Notes: generated by a model from the sequence alone, not told the origin. 64,000 nucleotides of DNA from Panaeolus papilionaceus (GCA_015501605.1 JADNRZ010000008.1:1240001-1304000); one strand, 5' to 3'. Numbered from the stretch's first letter, positions 45,308-57,322 are shown. Program-made: numbers and translations.

Positions 45308-48300
45308 TCAAAATCCGATACAAAGCAACTCCTGCTTCGCAGCCTGCAATCTCTTGTATTTGTTCATCAAATCCATACGGCGATCTGCAACCTGTGGACT
45401 CTCCATGGCCAATTCCTGACATATCCTCTGGCCGTCTTCTCCATTAATCCCAAGACCTTTGTACAGTTCAAGCAAGATACCATGTTCGGCACCTTGAACG
45501 AGTTCAACATCAATGGCGAGAGGAACGTTGTCGGCGAACCGCTTGTAGGCAACTGAGAAGACATGGGCATTAGTAAGTCCGGGGTGTGGAGTATAGGAGG
45601 GTGAAGCACAAACCCTGGAAATACGCCCTAACATCAGCCATAATCACGAGCGCAGGCTCCATGGGGTCGCTTGGAATAAGTCTCAACAAATCCTCAGCCT
45701 TCAGACCCTGAAGTCCAATCTCCGCCAACCCAGAGAGAATCTTCGTAATCGAAGCTGGCGCAGAAGGGGTTGGCGTCACAGATGTAGCAATGGGCACAAA
45801 TGCCTGTGGCAGAGCCGGAGTACTAGAGCTCTGCGCCCCGAATAAGGTACTAGGAGGGAATTTGGCTCCAAATGGTGAAGACGAAGGGGGGAAACTAGGA
45901 CCTGAGCCAGCAGCAGAGGTGGCAGTGGTGGAGGTGATCGTAGGAGTTGCTGCTGCAGTAGCTGGGGGAGTGGCAAAGCTGAACGTCGAAGGCGCGGCTT
46001 GGGTTGTTGCCACTGGTTTGTTGAACTGCTTTATGTGGCCGATTAAATCGCCTTGTTCGTACTTTTCCCTCGCGGCGCGATAGTAGGTAATGAATTTGCT
46101 ACAGTACGCCTCAAGGTAGTGGGTGTTAAGGGAGAAGGGGCGACTCTCAAGCCTGAGTAGCCATAAGACTTGCTTCTGGCAGTTTTCCAAGCACTGCTTG
46201 AGGTGGTTGCTCATGATGGCGCTGTGGGTAATCCTGTGTCAGTTACCTCAGGGCATAAAACGACGATACTCACCGGACGCGTTGCTCGAGATAGCCTTGT
46301 CCAAAGTCTGAGAAATGCCTGGAAATCAGGTTCTTGACATGGTGATCGAGGGTCTCGTACACGATCGAGCATAGTTGAAGAGCTGGTACTTCCCATTCCT
46401 TCATGATGTTTTCAATGAATGTCTTCTGGACGATCCATGGGTAGTGTCCAGGCAGCTCTCGAGTGCGTGCCCTAAGATAGTAGTGAAGCAGTTAATATAT
46501 GGCATTATTACAATCCAGAAGAAGAAACTCACTTCAAAGCACGATCCATGACTTCATCAATATAAATCTTAGTGCCACCAACCTCTCGCTTCCGTTTCGA
46601 TGTCTGGTCTAAAGATTCTGTTGACGTCGTGGCCGTTTTAGGGAGGCCGAAAGTAGAGCCAGGACGCTTTTGTTGGACGGTTGCATCCCCCTCATCATCA
46701 CTTGCTTCGCCATCAACCTTGAACCCTTCCTCCGACTCTAAAAACGAAGCCGTGCCCAAATGTCTCGACGATGCATGCTTCCTCTCAAATGGTCGGAAAT
46801 TGGGCGCTGTCTCTCGAATGGCACGACGGAAGCGCTCTTGGGTGGGTCTGATGGCTTGAATGAGCCCGAAACCTGTTTCTTCGTCCGCGTCGGGATCATC
46901 CGGGACACCTTCAACGTGATGGGCGAGGTCTATTGTGTATTCGTGCAAAAGGGTGCAAATGGCGCTACGAGGGTCGGCGGCAGGTTCCCGGGGTAGCTTG
47001 GAAATCAACGCTTGGGTTCTCGCTATAGCATTATCAAGCTCTTCTTGAATTTCAGGAAGCCTAAAATTATAATCAGCATCAAGATGTAAAATGGCGAATT
47101 GAACTGAGCGTATGCAGTTACCTCTTCGCGATGAGATCTGACAAAACACTGCTTAAACGTTCCACAAGGTTGCTGGTACGTAAGTATTTCTGGTAGACAC
47201 CATCAAGTTCACACCAGGGAGACGTGCATGAGAACCAGTCTTCTTCGAGTGTTCTCGCATCATCCCAACTCTTGATGGTCTTGAGCTCTTCTGTGGAGGG
47301 TTGCTTGACACAGAACCAATTGTTGTCGAGTGGCTCTTTCTCGTTGCGAATATAGGGAACCCAATTGTCTTCCTCACTGATAGGAATTCGATCGGGTTTT
47401 GTCAACACGCCTGGGTACTAAGGTAAACGACAGCCGTGTGATAGACATGAAAAAAGGTATTTACCGATCGTCCGTTTCCCTTTGGGGTCATACTCTTTGG
47501 CTAAGTGATGTGCGCCTTGATTTTCGAAATCGGCTGTTATAAATGGGCGTTAATGATGAGAAGGTTCGAGTTTTCTGACATAACTTACTTTCGCATGCGA
47601 CTGTCAGCAAGATAATACAGCTGGGCTTCTTGATATAGTTGGCGACAAGGCGCCTAACAAGTTCAATATCTGAATGGTTTCCGTTGTTGCTCACGCTTGC
47701 AATCAAACCTAGTCCACGCCTGAATTAAGGGAATTAAATCTGAATTGATGCTTAGCTTACCAGGAAGATCACAGAAAGAAAGATCGGCAACGTCAGGACC
47801 ACTGATCTGAAGACTGACACAATTCGTGGAAAAAGTGAGCTCAGTCATGTTCATGACGCTGTCATCTCCTTCGAGGAATAGCTTAGCTGGTTTGCTCGGA
47901 TTAAGAATAGCCTTCTGTGCTCGACGAATACGCTCTTCAACCTGTGATTTGTCGTAGATGATAGGCCCGAAAGGTTGGTTCCTCGCTTGACCCAGAGGTT
48001 GACCCCGCGAGTCCGTGATGAATCGTAAGGAAACAACGCATTGCCACGGGCAACTGCTATGCGAGAGGCGACACTCAGTTGGACACCTAATGTGACTTGT
48101 GTGAGTTTGGGGGAATAGATGAAAGAATTTTAGGTTAAATACCTGGTGCACGTCCCAGAGGCGCGAGGCAAGGTGATACCAGAGATGGATTCAATGAGGG
48201 ACGATTTTCCTGCGCTTTGAGCACCAATGACTGCAATCTGAGGAAGGTCGATATCAACTTGAACTCTGTAGAACAAAAGTCTTTTGATCAATTATCTCGT

Positions 48301-48461
48301 TGAAGGCGTAAACCTATCAGTACTCACCCTGTACTGTGAAGCTTATTCACTAAGTCCAACATCCGACGTCGCCCTTGCCCGAGCTGGGGGTTGGAGAGAC
48401 CGACGCCTCCTCTGACGGGTGGCGTTTCGTAGCTTGTATCTGAGGCTTCTGTAGAAGACAT
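45308..48461 (-). CDS. dynamin-like large GTPase D with FG-containing stalk insert
   Basis: Ten exons: 48461-48328, 48265-48143, 48086-47761, 47708-47589, 47533-47465, 47410-47122, 47060-46533, 46471-46274, 46221-45614, 45552-45308, giving 879 residues. The GTPase motifs ([13 protein letters not shown] P-loop, DLPG, TKPD) and effector domain are intact. Exon 7 carries an acidic/basic insert with SKRKRE, a candidate nuclear signal. Exon 9 is about 230 bases longer than in A and B and encodes a Ser/Thr/Ala/Pro-rich stretch (about residues 665-755) with FSFA, SPFGAKF and TLFGAQ, which resemble nucleoporin FG motifs. No PH domain. Tandem paralog of dynamin C. Confidence 0.85.
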
Positions 48462-49382
48462 GATGACTGTTTTAAAGTTAAACTGCTGGGTAGAAAGTTG
48501 GGGTGGGTAGTTGAGCTCCTAAGTCAACGAGATACACCACGTATTTATATGTTGCGGTTTGAGTTGGTAGTCAAGGGAAGACTTTGAAACTGAACTCTTT
48601 CAAATTGAGAACAAATGGCGTCCAAGTGCCCTTTGACAACATATTGTAAGGGTAAAGACCTTTGACGCGAACCTTTATGAATGAATACAAGTCGTGCAAT
48701 TCCAGCGGGGCTCGAATTTTTTGATCCAAATGTTTTAGAGGGTTTATGTTATTTCTACCTGAACTGATGTCACGCAATCCTCTTTCTGGCTATTTCCTGT
48801 TGAAATGGCACTAGGGGCGTTTGGTTTTATGGATATTCTTGAATTATGAGGTTTACTCACTTTTTATTAGCATACTTGATTAATCTATGGTGGTGGAAGG
48901 CATTCAAGGCGTTCTTGATGCTCTGATTGCCAGTTTGGACCTCAATATAGGGACTCCCACGCCAATGAATAAAGCTCCGTCGCGCTTGATCTCTTTCCAC
49001 CACCTGCAATGCTGTCAATCATTGGAAACTTACACCAAGGGTCGTTTAGCGAGACAAAGACGTTCTCAAATAAATACATTTTCACAAAATCATGCGGCAC
49101 ACTATCACCTGAGCACTCTAATGAACACCCATCTCACGCTATGGCCTTCTCAAAGAGTCTCACCCGCCAGGAGCTGGCGCTTCGAATAATGTAAATTCAC
49201 TCGACTTGGCTGGTATGACAGCTTTTTCTGGCTATATTTTCAGCATTTGTCTCATTGCATTACTAAGGAGCGATAAGAAGCCGAGCGTCATAGGACTTGT
49301 GACTGAAATACGGAACCTGAGTAGGGATGCTTAAATAGTGGAGCGTTTCTTGGAATGCGGTTGAATCTATTTCACTATCAAC
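48462..49382. other. divergent intergenic region
   Basis: Shared upstream region of dynamin D (minus) and the dehydrogenase gene (plus). No gene supported. Confidence 0.5.
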
Positions 49383-51364
49383 ATGCGCGCAGTTGTCTAT
49401 GATAAACCTTTCACCGTTACCATCCGTGAGGTCGAGAAGCCCAAGATTCTTCATCCCGACGACGTGATTGTCAAAGGTACCTCTTTCATCTCTCATAATA
49501 TCACCCTTTGTGCTGACCTTTTTTAGTGACAACAACATGTATTTGTGGAAGGTATACATTGCGAGATATTGCCTTCTGGTGGAAGCTCATGCATATGTAG
49601 CGATTTGCACATGTACGAAGGCCGAACAGGTGCTCAAGCAGGGATTGTCTTCGGTCATGAGAAGTAAGCATGCATTGACTTGTGGTTTCAGACAACACTG
49701 ACGATGCTTCCCTCTCAAGCATGGGTCTTGTAGATGTGCGTCTCGCTCAAATTAATGTCCTAAATATTTCCCAACTCAGCGTCCCTACGTCCTCAGGAAG
49801 TTGGCGAGGGGGTGACGGTAGGCCAAGTTCCCTTCTCTCTCAAAGGAGCAGTAAATCTCAATATATCCACGTCCTCCAGCTCCTAAAGAAAGGGGATCGC
49901 GTTGTTATGCCTTTCAATGTGGCCTGTGGAAGGTGCTTAAACTGTGAAGAAGGCAAATCAGCTTTCTGCACTCATGTCAATCCGGGATTTGTGCGTATGC
50001 CAACAGTCATCTTTAGTTCTACAATCGCTGACCTTGTCGCATAGGCTGGAGGGTGAATAATATATTTTGAATTTCTTTTTGCCGGAGGCTAATGACTGTG
50101 TTTTCTTTTTTTTTTATAGAGCTTATGGGTAAAGATCCTTCCAAAACTTCTAACTATCCCTGCTGACAATATCGTTGTCCACCAGTTACGTCTCAATGGG
50201 CCCATACCCTGGTGGTCAAGCAGTAAGGCGAAACCAAAATCTGGATCTCGCTGGCCACCTAACAATTTTCTAGGAATACGTCCGCGTTCCATTCGCTGAT
50301 TTCAACGCCCTCAAGCTCCCACCTGGCACGGAGCACGAAGAAGACTTTGCCCTCCTCGCAGACATCTTCCCAACCGTACGTCTTCCACAATGCCCCTTTC
50401 ATTCCCTCTAACTAATTGTTCACCCACCTCCAGGGATGGCACGGCGTCCAGCTCTCTGGCTTCAAGCCCGGAGAATCTATTGTCGTTTTCGGAGCAGGTC
50501 CTGTGGGACTTATGGCTGCGTACTCTGCGACGATACGTGGAGCCTCCGAAGTGTATGTTGTTGATCGTGTGAAGGAGAGGTTGGACAAGGCGAAAGAGAT
50601 TGGCTGCATCCCGATTGACTTTAGTCAGACTGACGCTGTGGATCAGATTTTGAAGTTGAGAAATGGGTGGGTTTTTTATGTTCATTTCTTTTCCATTGCT
50701 ATGTCAAGAAGCTGACTTTTTACATTGTGTTTATGTAGGCGGGAGGTTGATCGTGGTGTTGACGGTAAGCATTTCCTGATGAGTAATGCACGGCAACGCG
50801 TTTTGAATATCGTTTTACAGCTGTTGGATACCAAGCTACCTCGGGAAATGGAAAGACTGAACAACCTAATATCGTTCTCGAGTCTCTGATTCGTGTAGTC
50901 AAACCCACTGGTGGATTGGGCATTCCTGGACTCTATGTGCCCAATGACCCTGGAGCACCAGATTCCGCTGCTGCGAAGTACGTTGCGTTTAAAGTTGTGT
51001 CTATATGTGAAGCTAACGCACCTCTCAGAGGATACATTTCTTTCCCTTTCGGTACCCTCTCACATTTGTGCTGGCTCGAGAGATGAAGACTGACAACTTT
51101 ACAGGCAAATTATTCGAGAAAGGCCTCTCTGTCGGTACTGGTCAATGCAATGTCAAGGTAATCTAACCACATCCACTACTGACCAGCATCTAATACGAAA
51201 TTTCGCAGGCGTACAACCGCTATCTTCGTGACCTTATTATTGCAGGCAAAGCAAAACCCTCATTCGTTGTATCACACAACTTGCCTCTTGATGAGGCCCC
51301 AGACGCGTATGACAAATTTGATAGGAGGGTTGATGGGTATACAAAGGTTTTGCTGCACCCTTGA
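49383..51364 (+). CDS. zinc-dependent glutathione-independent formaldehyde dehydrogenase-like enzyme
   Basis: Sixteen exons: 49383-49476, 49527-49551, 49601-49663, 49720-49735, 49797-49817, 49880-49990, 50045-50052, 50120-50128, 50186-50222, 50274-50375, 50434-50666, 50739-50764, 50821-50977, 51029-51051, 51105-51157, 51209-51364; total 377 residues, normal for this medium-chain dehydrogenase class. Visible features: catalytic-zinc region CICGSD and FGHE, structural-zinc Cys cluster CGRCLNCEEGKSAFC, Rossmann motif GAGPVGLMAA, and the class-typical GFAGGAYGY-S-MGPY-GGQAEY segment rebuilt across four exons. Expected to oxidise formaldehyde or related aldehydes with NAD, or to dismutate them. 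Seven exons are 26 nt or shorter, two of them 8 and 9 nt. Confidence 0.85.
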
Positions 51365-51615
51365 AATACGCATGATTTGTTACACGTAGTAATGCTGAAA
51401 AGAACCTGGAGCGAAAAACCAATTTATAAAATTCGAATTTGAATGTGAATTAGGGTTTGAGATGTTCAGGGGGTGGCTGTGCTGACATTTACAGCGCGTT
51501 CCCTTGCTGCCAAAGCTTGAACCTGAACCATCATCATCATCACATTCATTCTGCTATCATCTCATCTCACCGCCCACACCACATCCACGAATAAGCAGTA
51601 AAATTCCAACACACA

Positions 51616-52588
51616 ATGGACGCCTTTGAAGTAAGAATGAATTTCGTTAAGCTTCTCCGCACTCTCAACGCGTCAGTTCGTCTCATCTTTTTCTTTTTTT
51701 GATTTAGATGGGTTATAGCTTAACTTGACCTGTTTGGTATCTGTACAGGACGCAGAAATCAATACAAAAGGTTGTGTCATATGCTATCAAGTACTACGGG
51801 CCCTGCGGGGACGATCTATGGGATTGTATAATTGAAGCTGCGGAGAAGGTATTTCAGCGTCTTTTTGGGTGGTTATTCCATGTGGCCTGACCAGCTGTTA
51901 TAACTCATAGGGCTCAATAAACTCCCGCATGAACTTGTTACACTTCTTGGATTCGCTATGCGAGACGTCGTTGATCATGAAACTGCACTTTGAGCAGTCG
52001 GGTAAAGCTGGAGACTCGGAGAAAGCTAATGGGCTCTACGCCTATTTCCTGTCGCGAGACCTGAACAGAATCGTGGACTACATCGTCCCAGAGGGAAAGG
52101 AGGGTTTACCCAATCTTGTTAGCACAAAGCAGGCACGACGCTTCGTCCCCTCGTCATTTATGAGATTATTTACAAGGGCATGTCAGATCCTAGAAACATG
52201 GCGCCATAAACGATACATCGACACACACAAAATCGACGAAGTGATCACATCCCTCGACAAACGACCGACACCTATATCCCTAGAGGCATCAGAAACACCT
52301 TCCACCTCCACTCCCGCACCACAATCACGACAAGCAAAACGCGAACACCGGGATAGTATATACGAGCGTATCGAGCAGGACAGGGAGAGGCATAAACGAC
52401 TACGTGAGAGAAGATGGGTGCAGCCGACGTATCGGAATCCAGCGTCAATGCAGACATCCCAGTTGGCATGTTTTCAGCCCCTGGATACACAAGAGGATTC
52501 GGAGCGGGCTATGGATATTGAGTTTGAGAATGACTGGGAGACCACGAGCGATTGGAATCCAGACGATGAGGATGCGATTAGGGAGTAG
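51616..52588 (+). CDS. CTK3: CTD kinase I gamma subunit (Ctk3)
   Basis: Three exons, 51616-51671, 51749-51848 and 51911-52588, giving 277 residues. The N-terminal domain (MDAFEVRMNFVKLLRTLNA, then QKVVSYAIKY and HFLDSLCE) is the CID-like fold of Ctk3. A C-terminal Ctk3 region follows (KANGLYAYFLSRDLNRIVDYIVP, then TRACQILETWRHKRYI), and the tail is acidic. The protein is the third subunit of the CTDK-I complex that phosphorylates the RNA polymerase II C-terminal domain. Length is close to yeast Ctk3. The start is the first ATG and begins the conserved block. Confidence 0.88.
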
Positions 52589-52856
52589 ACGTCATTGGCT
52601 TATCTGGGGGACGACAAGTAGGTTGAGCGTCTGTTTGTTGCTTTTATCCCTCTCTTTTTGTATTTAAATTTGTTGAAACGCGCACAACTTCTCATTCACC
52701 GCCTCCTTTGTCTGGCCCCGATTGAAATGTTCACGACGGTCGGCCCGAATTTTACGTGTGTCACATTTCGAGGTGGCGGTCTAATAACAGTCAGCCACCT
52801 TGGTAGTTTATGTTAAATTGCGAAATCGAGACATCGTTTGCCTTGTAACCCCCCTC

Positions 52857-53615
52857 ATGTCAGACAAAGAATCACCCTCCACTATTATCATACAACACCT
52901 TCAGGAGAGGTTGAAGACAACGGAGGAAAAGTGCCAGGAGGAGAAAAGGGGGTGGGAGGAGGAAATGAAGGGGCGCCAGAGAGCTGAGAAAGCTCTCAAC
53001 AGGGTACAGACCGAACTAGACGAGGCGCAGAAGACGGTTAAGGACCTAGAACAAGTGAAGGAACAGGTCATTGGTGATAAGAGGAGATTAGAGGACAAGT
53101 ATGAGGAGTTGAAGAAGGAGCATTCGTCTCACCTGGAAGGGCACAGGAAACTGTCAGATGATTCCAGAAAGGTGTGTACAGTTTAGCAACGCCAATTCAT
53201 TTGCACTAACTATCCTCTGTATCAGACGAAGGTGGACGTCGTACACCCGCTCATGATCAGAGCCCTTATCGACAAAGCACGTAGGGTCATTGTCACCGAA
53301 TGCGGGACTGGTAGCTGGGAAGGGTTTAAGGAGCCGTACTTGGCGATTTCTGGGGAATCGGAGAGGTATTTGAAGGCCCCTGATATGATTCAGCACTCCC
53401 ATCTGTCAGACTTCAAGTCAAGCAGCAAAGCCTGGAGAAAAATATGTTCGTCAAGAGGGCTGAGGTACGCAGGTAATCGGGCAGCACACTTGACCAATGA
53501 CAACGTTAGGATCTGGGAGGCAATCCTCGAGTGTCAGCAGAGCGTTGCAAACCAAGCCACACTCAAAAATATCTTCGAGTTTGCCTTTCCTGGTCATGTT
53601 AATCGTCCAGAGTAG
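52857..53615 (+). CDS. coiled-coil protein of unknown function, paralog 1
   Basis: Two exons, 52857-53171 and 53226-53615, giving 234 residues. The start is the ATG at 52857 (MSDKESP). Residues about 15-100 are a strong charged coiled coil (Glu/Lys/Gln heptads). Exon 2 encodes a globular domain with ALIDKARRVIVTECGTGSWEGF, a region ending near SERYLKAPD, and a C-terminal IFEFAFPGH. The gene at 57323-58155 has the same plan and related motifs. No named domain recognised. The phase-0 intron sits exactly between coil and globular part. Confidence 0.7.
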
Positions 53616-54318
53616 TGAGGTTATACGAGTCCTATAATGTAAATTTGACTCGAATATCAAATGATTTTCAGCTTGAATTTTGTGATTAAAATAGCAGGTG
53701 CTACCAAGTTCGACACACACTTGAAACCACAATCTTCGACAGATATCTTGTCAAAATCCTCCATCTTCAACTAAATAAACCTGGAATATTCAGGAATTAC
53801 GAACCCGTGTTGTGGCAAGGAAAGTGTTTCATGATCATGGCAGCGAAGAGGTCCAGAGGTGTTTATGGTGGTTGTTGGCAAACAAACCATCACAACACGC
53901 CCATGATTGAGGCGCACCCCTCTGTGTTGAACCATGATGTGCTCGTGAATGTATCTGCTTGACTGACGCTATCTCAGTGAAACCTTGGAATTCTGGGTGC
54001 TTTGAATGCATTACTGGCTTCTTATCAGTGACTAAGTTTCTCGAACTCTGGGCTTTCAAGATTTGATAGGCATAAACTTCGGCGGAACAACTCAGACGAG
54101 GCACGACTATCAGTGTCCTTGCTATTTCTCTTTAGTTGACGAGATCCTGCTCTGTTAAACCATTCCGGGTGGCCTAATAGGCTCGTGATGCTTCTACATG
54201 TTCGTGGCAGCCTTTCGTTGCTATAAATCCCCGGAATCTACCTCTTGTGCACTCAAGCCTAGACAAGGCTAACACATTTTCTCAGATGCATTGGGCATCC
54301 AACTCTTATAGGGTCGAG
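53616..54318. other. intergenic
   Basis: No supported gene. A CTATAAAT box near 54220 precedes the degenerate cysteine-rich-peptide locus. Confidence 0.5.
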
Positions 54319-54546
54319 ATGATTCTCAGATCCAAATTCATTGTCCTCTTGCGCACCTCATTCACCTCAGTTTCTATAACCGGTGCCTCGCCAGCTCCAG
54401 CGTCCATACCAGACTTTCATACGCAACCCTTTCTGGCTGTCATAATGGTTGTAGCATTGCTTCTTGAGCGCTGTGGGGTGCGAACTAACTTGAATACATC
54501 TGTAAGTGCTATCCGAGGTTCATTGTCAGAAATGGACACATGCTGA
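54319..54546 (+). pseudogene. degenerate member of the cysteine-rich peptide family
   Basis: An open frame begins with a signal-like segment (MILRSKFIVLL...) followed by ASPAPAS-IP, the family X-Pro/X-Ala pro-segment. The six-Cys core does not follow: only one Cys is found downstream in this frame and no CC pair occurs in any frame. The promoter layout (CTATAAAT box near 54220, pyrimidine-AG just before the first ATG at 54286) resembles the active relatives. A decayed paralog, or a protein that kept only the pro-region. Confidence 0.45.
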
Positions 54547-55083
54547 TGCATAACAGCTGATAGGACGTTACTTTTGTGTTTGTTTTTGCGGCCGTTGCGA
54601 ACAATAAATGAGAGTGATTGAACCTTATGTTCACATTGATCAAATCCTGACCTAGCATCACACGGCTTGCAGCTGGATGTTACATCACCTATACAATTCC
54701 ACTTCTGTGAGTCTTTATTTTCGAGTTATTTTTATCTGCGTTACTTAATGCTTAAACCGGAATTTTTTCTCATATTCAGCGCTACCCATGATATTAGGCA
54801 ATTTCTCCGCGTTATGTTACTCTAATTCAATACTAAAAGGCACGCAGAGTTTAATTGCACTTCATGACCGTTCATATCGGTGAAGAGGGTCTGTAACTCG
54901 CGGGAAAGAATTTATTCTGCACTCGCTATCTGGAGGTATAAATTCCCTGACCGACCGTTGCTAAATCTACAAGAATCCAACAACTATTTTTACTTTCAAA
55001 CAGTACGTCTCGTGGTCGTTGGTGGCTCTTCGAGGAGCTAACCTCCTTCATTTTCTGTCGCTTTTCCCCCCAGAATTCAGATC

Positions 55084-55257
55084 ATGAAGCTCCAATACCA
55101 ATTTCTCGCATCTATCGTCACTGTGGCCGCTCTCATGGGCACCACAATCGCATCTCCCAAAATTAAAATCTGTAGCGATCTTTGCAGGTTGGTCGAGGTC
55201 CCATGTCAATATCCTGCTGTTCAGATCGGCGGTCCTGGATGCTACCGCTGCTGCTAG
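55084..55257 (+). CDS. small secreted cysteine-rich protein 6
   Basis: 57 residues (below common ORF cut-offs). Signal peptide at about 1-24 ends TIA; a single SP dipeptide; six Cys spaced C-x3-C-x6-C-x11-C-x2-CC, with the stop directly after CC. A 5'UTR intron (55003-55073, GTACGT...CCCCAG) and a GTATAAAT box near 54933 support transcription. GGPGCYRCC matches the GGPGC(F)QCC end of the next gene. Confidence 0.78.
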   Translation: MKLQYQFLASIVTVAALMGTTIASPKIKICSDLCRLVEVPCQYPAVQIGGPGCYRCC

Positions 55258-55420
55258 AGCTGTGTAGAAATAAAGGTGTGTATATTGCGTCTAAATCTTG
55301 TGATTTTATTGACCTGAACTTCGTTCTGTTCTTAGTACAATGAAGTTGATTGTTGATGTATTTTGTCGATGATTTTATGAAGAATAAGCTTTTCGAGCAT
55401 TGCCTTGCAAATAAAGCATC

Positions 55421-55591
55421 ATGAACACCGCATCCGAAAGGTCTTTGCTTGTGTTCATCCTTGCGGTTCTTGCAAGCGGCTTTACTGCATCCCAGGCCAA
55501 ATTTTGCGACGATGTTTGCTTCGAGGAACCTGTCAACTGCGAGCCACCTCAGACGCTATCTGGAGGTCCTGGATGTTTTCAGTGCTGCTAG
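55421..55591 (+). CDS. small secreted cysteine-rich protein 7
   Basis: 56 residues from ATG 55421. Signal peptide at about 1-26 (SLLVFILAVLASGF core, SQA end); no X-Pro pro-segment; six Cys spaced C-x3-C-x6-C-x11-C-x2-CC with the stop directly after CC. Only 163 bases downstream of gene 6 and without an obvious own TATA box or 5'UTR intron, so it may be weakly expressed or read through from gene 6. Tandem duplicate of gene 6. Confidence 0.7.
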   Translation: MNTASERSLLVFILAVLASGFTASQAKFCDDVCFEEPVNCEPPQTLSGGPGCFQCC

Positions 55592-56300
55592 GTTCTGCCA
55601 CGATGCATTCCAGCACAGCCAGAGTTGTCTCCAATGGTACGTCTATTGGTCTCATGAGACGCTTGTATTTCCATTGAGCTAATTATGCTGCTATGTTTTA
55701 TTCAGATATATTGCATGGGGTTGAAGAAATGTATTGATAATGTTGATGAAGAATAAAACCTTTTTGAAAACCTTGTTCTGTGAATCGTCCAAACTGGGTC
55801 GTTTTGTCATTGAATGGGGGCATTATGCTGCTGCGAATCATATGTTTGTGCCTTGATTTTGTAACACTGGTACTTGGAATGCAAGTGGATTTATAGGTGG
55901 GTTATGACATTATTTTTAGAGATTGGAAATGGAAGTACTGATGCGTACCAGCCTATTTTTAGGACCAGGTTTGACCGCCCATCCTCTTTTACCCATTCAT
56001 ATGCAGTTGGTGGGAAGTAAGCTCCCTTGTAATTCTTTGCTTTGGGTCAAGAGCGGGACGTGTAGGTCGGGTGCAGCGATAAACATCAAGTACCACAAAT
56101 ATCCGCTCTCACCTCATAGAAATATGGCGATTTTGACGGGATGAAATATGTGTCCTGAAGGTATAAAAGAGTGATGATACGACGCTGGACAGACGTAAGG
56201 AATACTTTCTTCAACCGATTTAATCAACGTACTACCTGGTGAGTCTCATACATGAATAATACAATTCTGCAATAACTGATTGGTTGAAACAGCTCACGCA
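55592..56300. other. intergenic
   Basis: No gene seen except the promoter (GTATAAAAG near 56160) and 5'UTR intron (56239-56292) of the next gene. Confidence 0.5.
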
Positions 56301-56486
56301 ATGAAATTCCAAACGTTCGCCTTCGGTCTTGCCTTCATAGCTTCAATCACGACCTCAGCAGTGGCAGCACCGCAGCCCATATTCTGTCCTGATATCTGTA
56401 CTCGAGACGAAAATCTGTGCGTCCCAGGGCTCCCTCCTGGTGGAGGTTGTTTTGTGTGTTGCCCGCAAACCACAGCCGGCGCCTAG
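56301..56486 (+). CDS. small secreted cysteine-rich protein 8
   Basis: 61 residues from ATG 56301, nine bases after a 5'UTR intron (GTGAGT...AACAG). Signal peptide at about 1-22 ends AVA, followed by AP-QP. Six Cys spaced C-x3-C-x6-C-x9-C-x2-CC; the third spacing is two shorter than in relatives. Gly/Pro-rich loop and a short tail after CC. Function unknown, extracellular by prediction. Confidence 0.78.
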   Translation: MKFQTFAFGLAFIASITTSAVAAPQPIFCPDICTRDENLCVPGLPPGGGCFVCCPQTTAGA

Positions 56487-57322
56487 GAATTCTATAGAAG
56501 GTAAGCGCCTCATTTTTCTGGTCTCGCAGCTTACGAGTCGTATTGACGACCTACCCAGTTTACGTACTTGAGATGTCCCATCCCCTGTTAGCCTTACTGT
56601 TCCTTTGAAGAATGGAATTGTTCCCAACTGGTCGTATCGTGAATTATCCAAGTGTAATCATATAGCGGTATGAAGCTTGATGCATTCATGTTGCGCAGCG
56701 TGTGATGATGACTTCGGTATGTTGGAGAATCAATTTCAATGTCAGTCTTTTCATGAAACGCGATGAAAATGGATGTTCATGTAATTGATAGCAGGTTACA
56801 GTTTATTTCTGGTAGATGACAATGCTGAAGAGGTTGGACTTTACACACTTTGGCGTGCCCATGTCACTGTACGGGCAAATAGAGGACTGCGCTTTTCGAG
56901 AGAGTGGGGGCCTGAGTCCTGAACGCAACGACACCTAAACGAAGCAACCGATGACAGTGACTGGAACTCACTGAAGAGATGCTCACTTCTGCCCTTCAGA
57001 ATCCTCCCTTTTCTGCGTACTGCTCATCAAAATTCTGGGTTCCCTCCCCCCAAATTAGCAGTGTTCCGTTCGTCAACTTTAGTCTTCGGTACTAGCAAGA
57101 GATAATCGCAAGATCCGTGCCAATATGAACAAATAAAGAGGGAACCGATCATGAATCATTGTCTCAGCCATTACTCAATACCTTCGTTTCTCGTCGACTA
57201 CCTGACCATCTACGCTCTTGGTTTCTACCACAACTCACCAGTACTACCTACACTCTGAAACAACATATTTTTTTTGGCAAGTTGCCCCTCCAGATACAGC
57301 CGCGATAACCCTGAAGCCCCAG
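56487..57322. other. intergenic
   Basis: No gene supported. Upstream region of the second coiled-coil gene. Confidence 0.5.
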
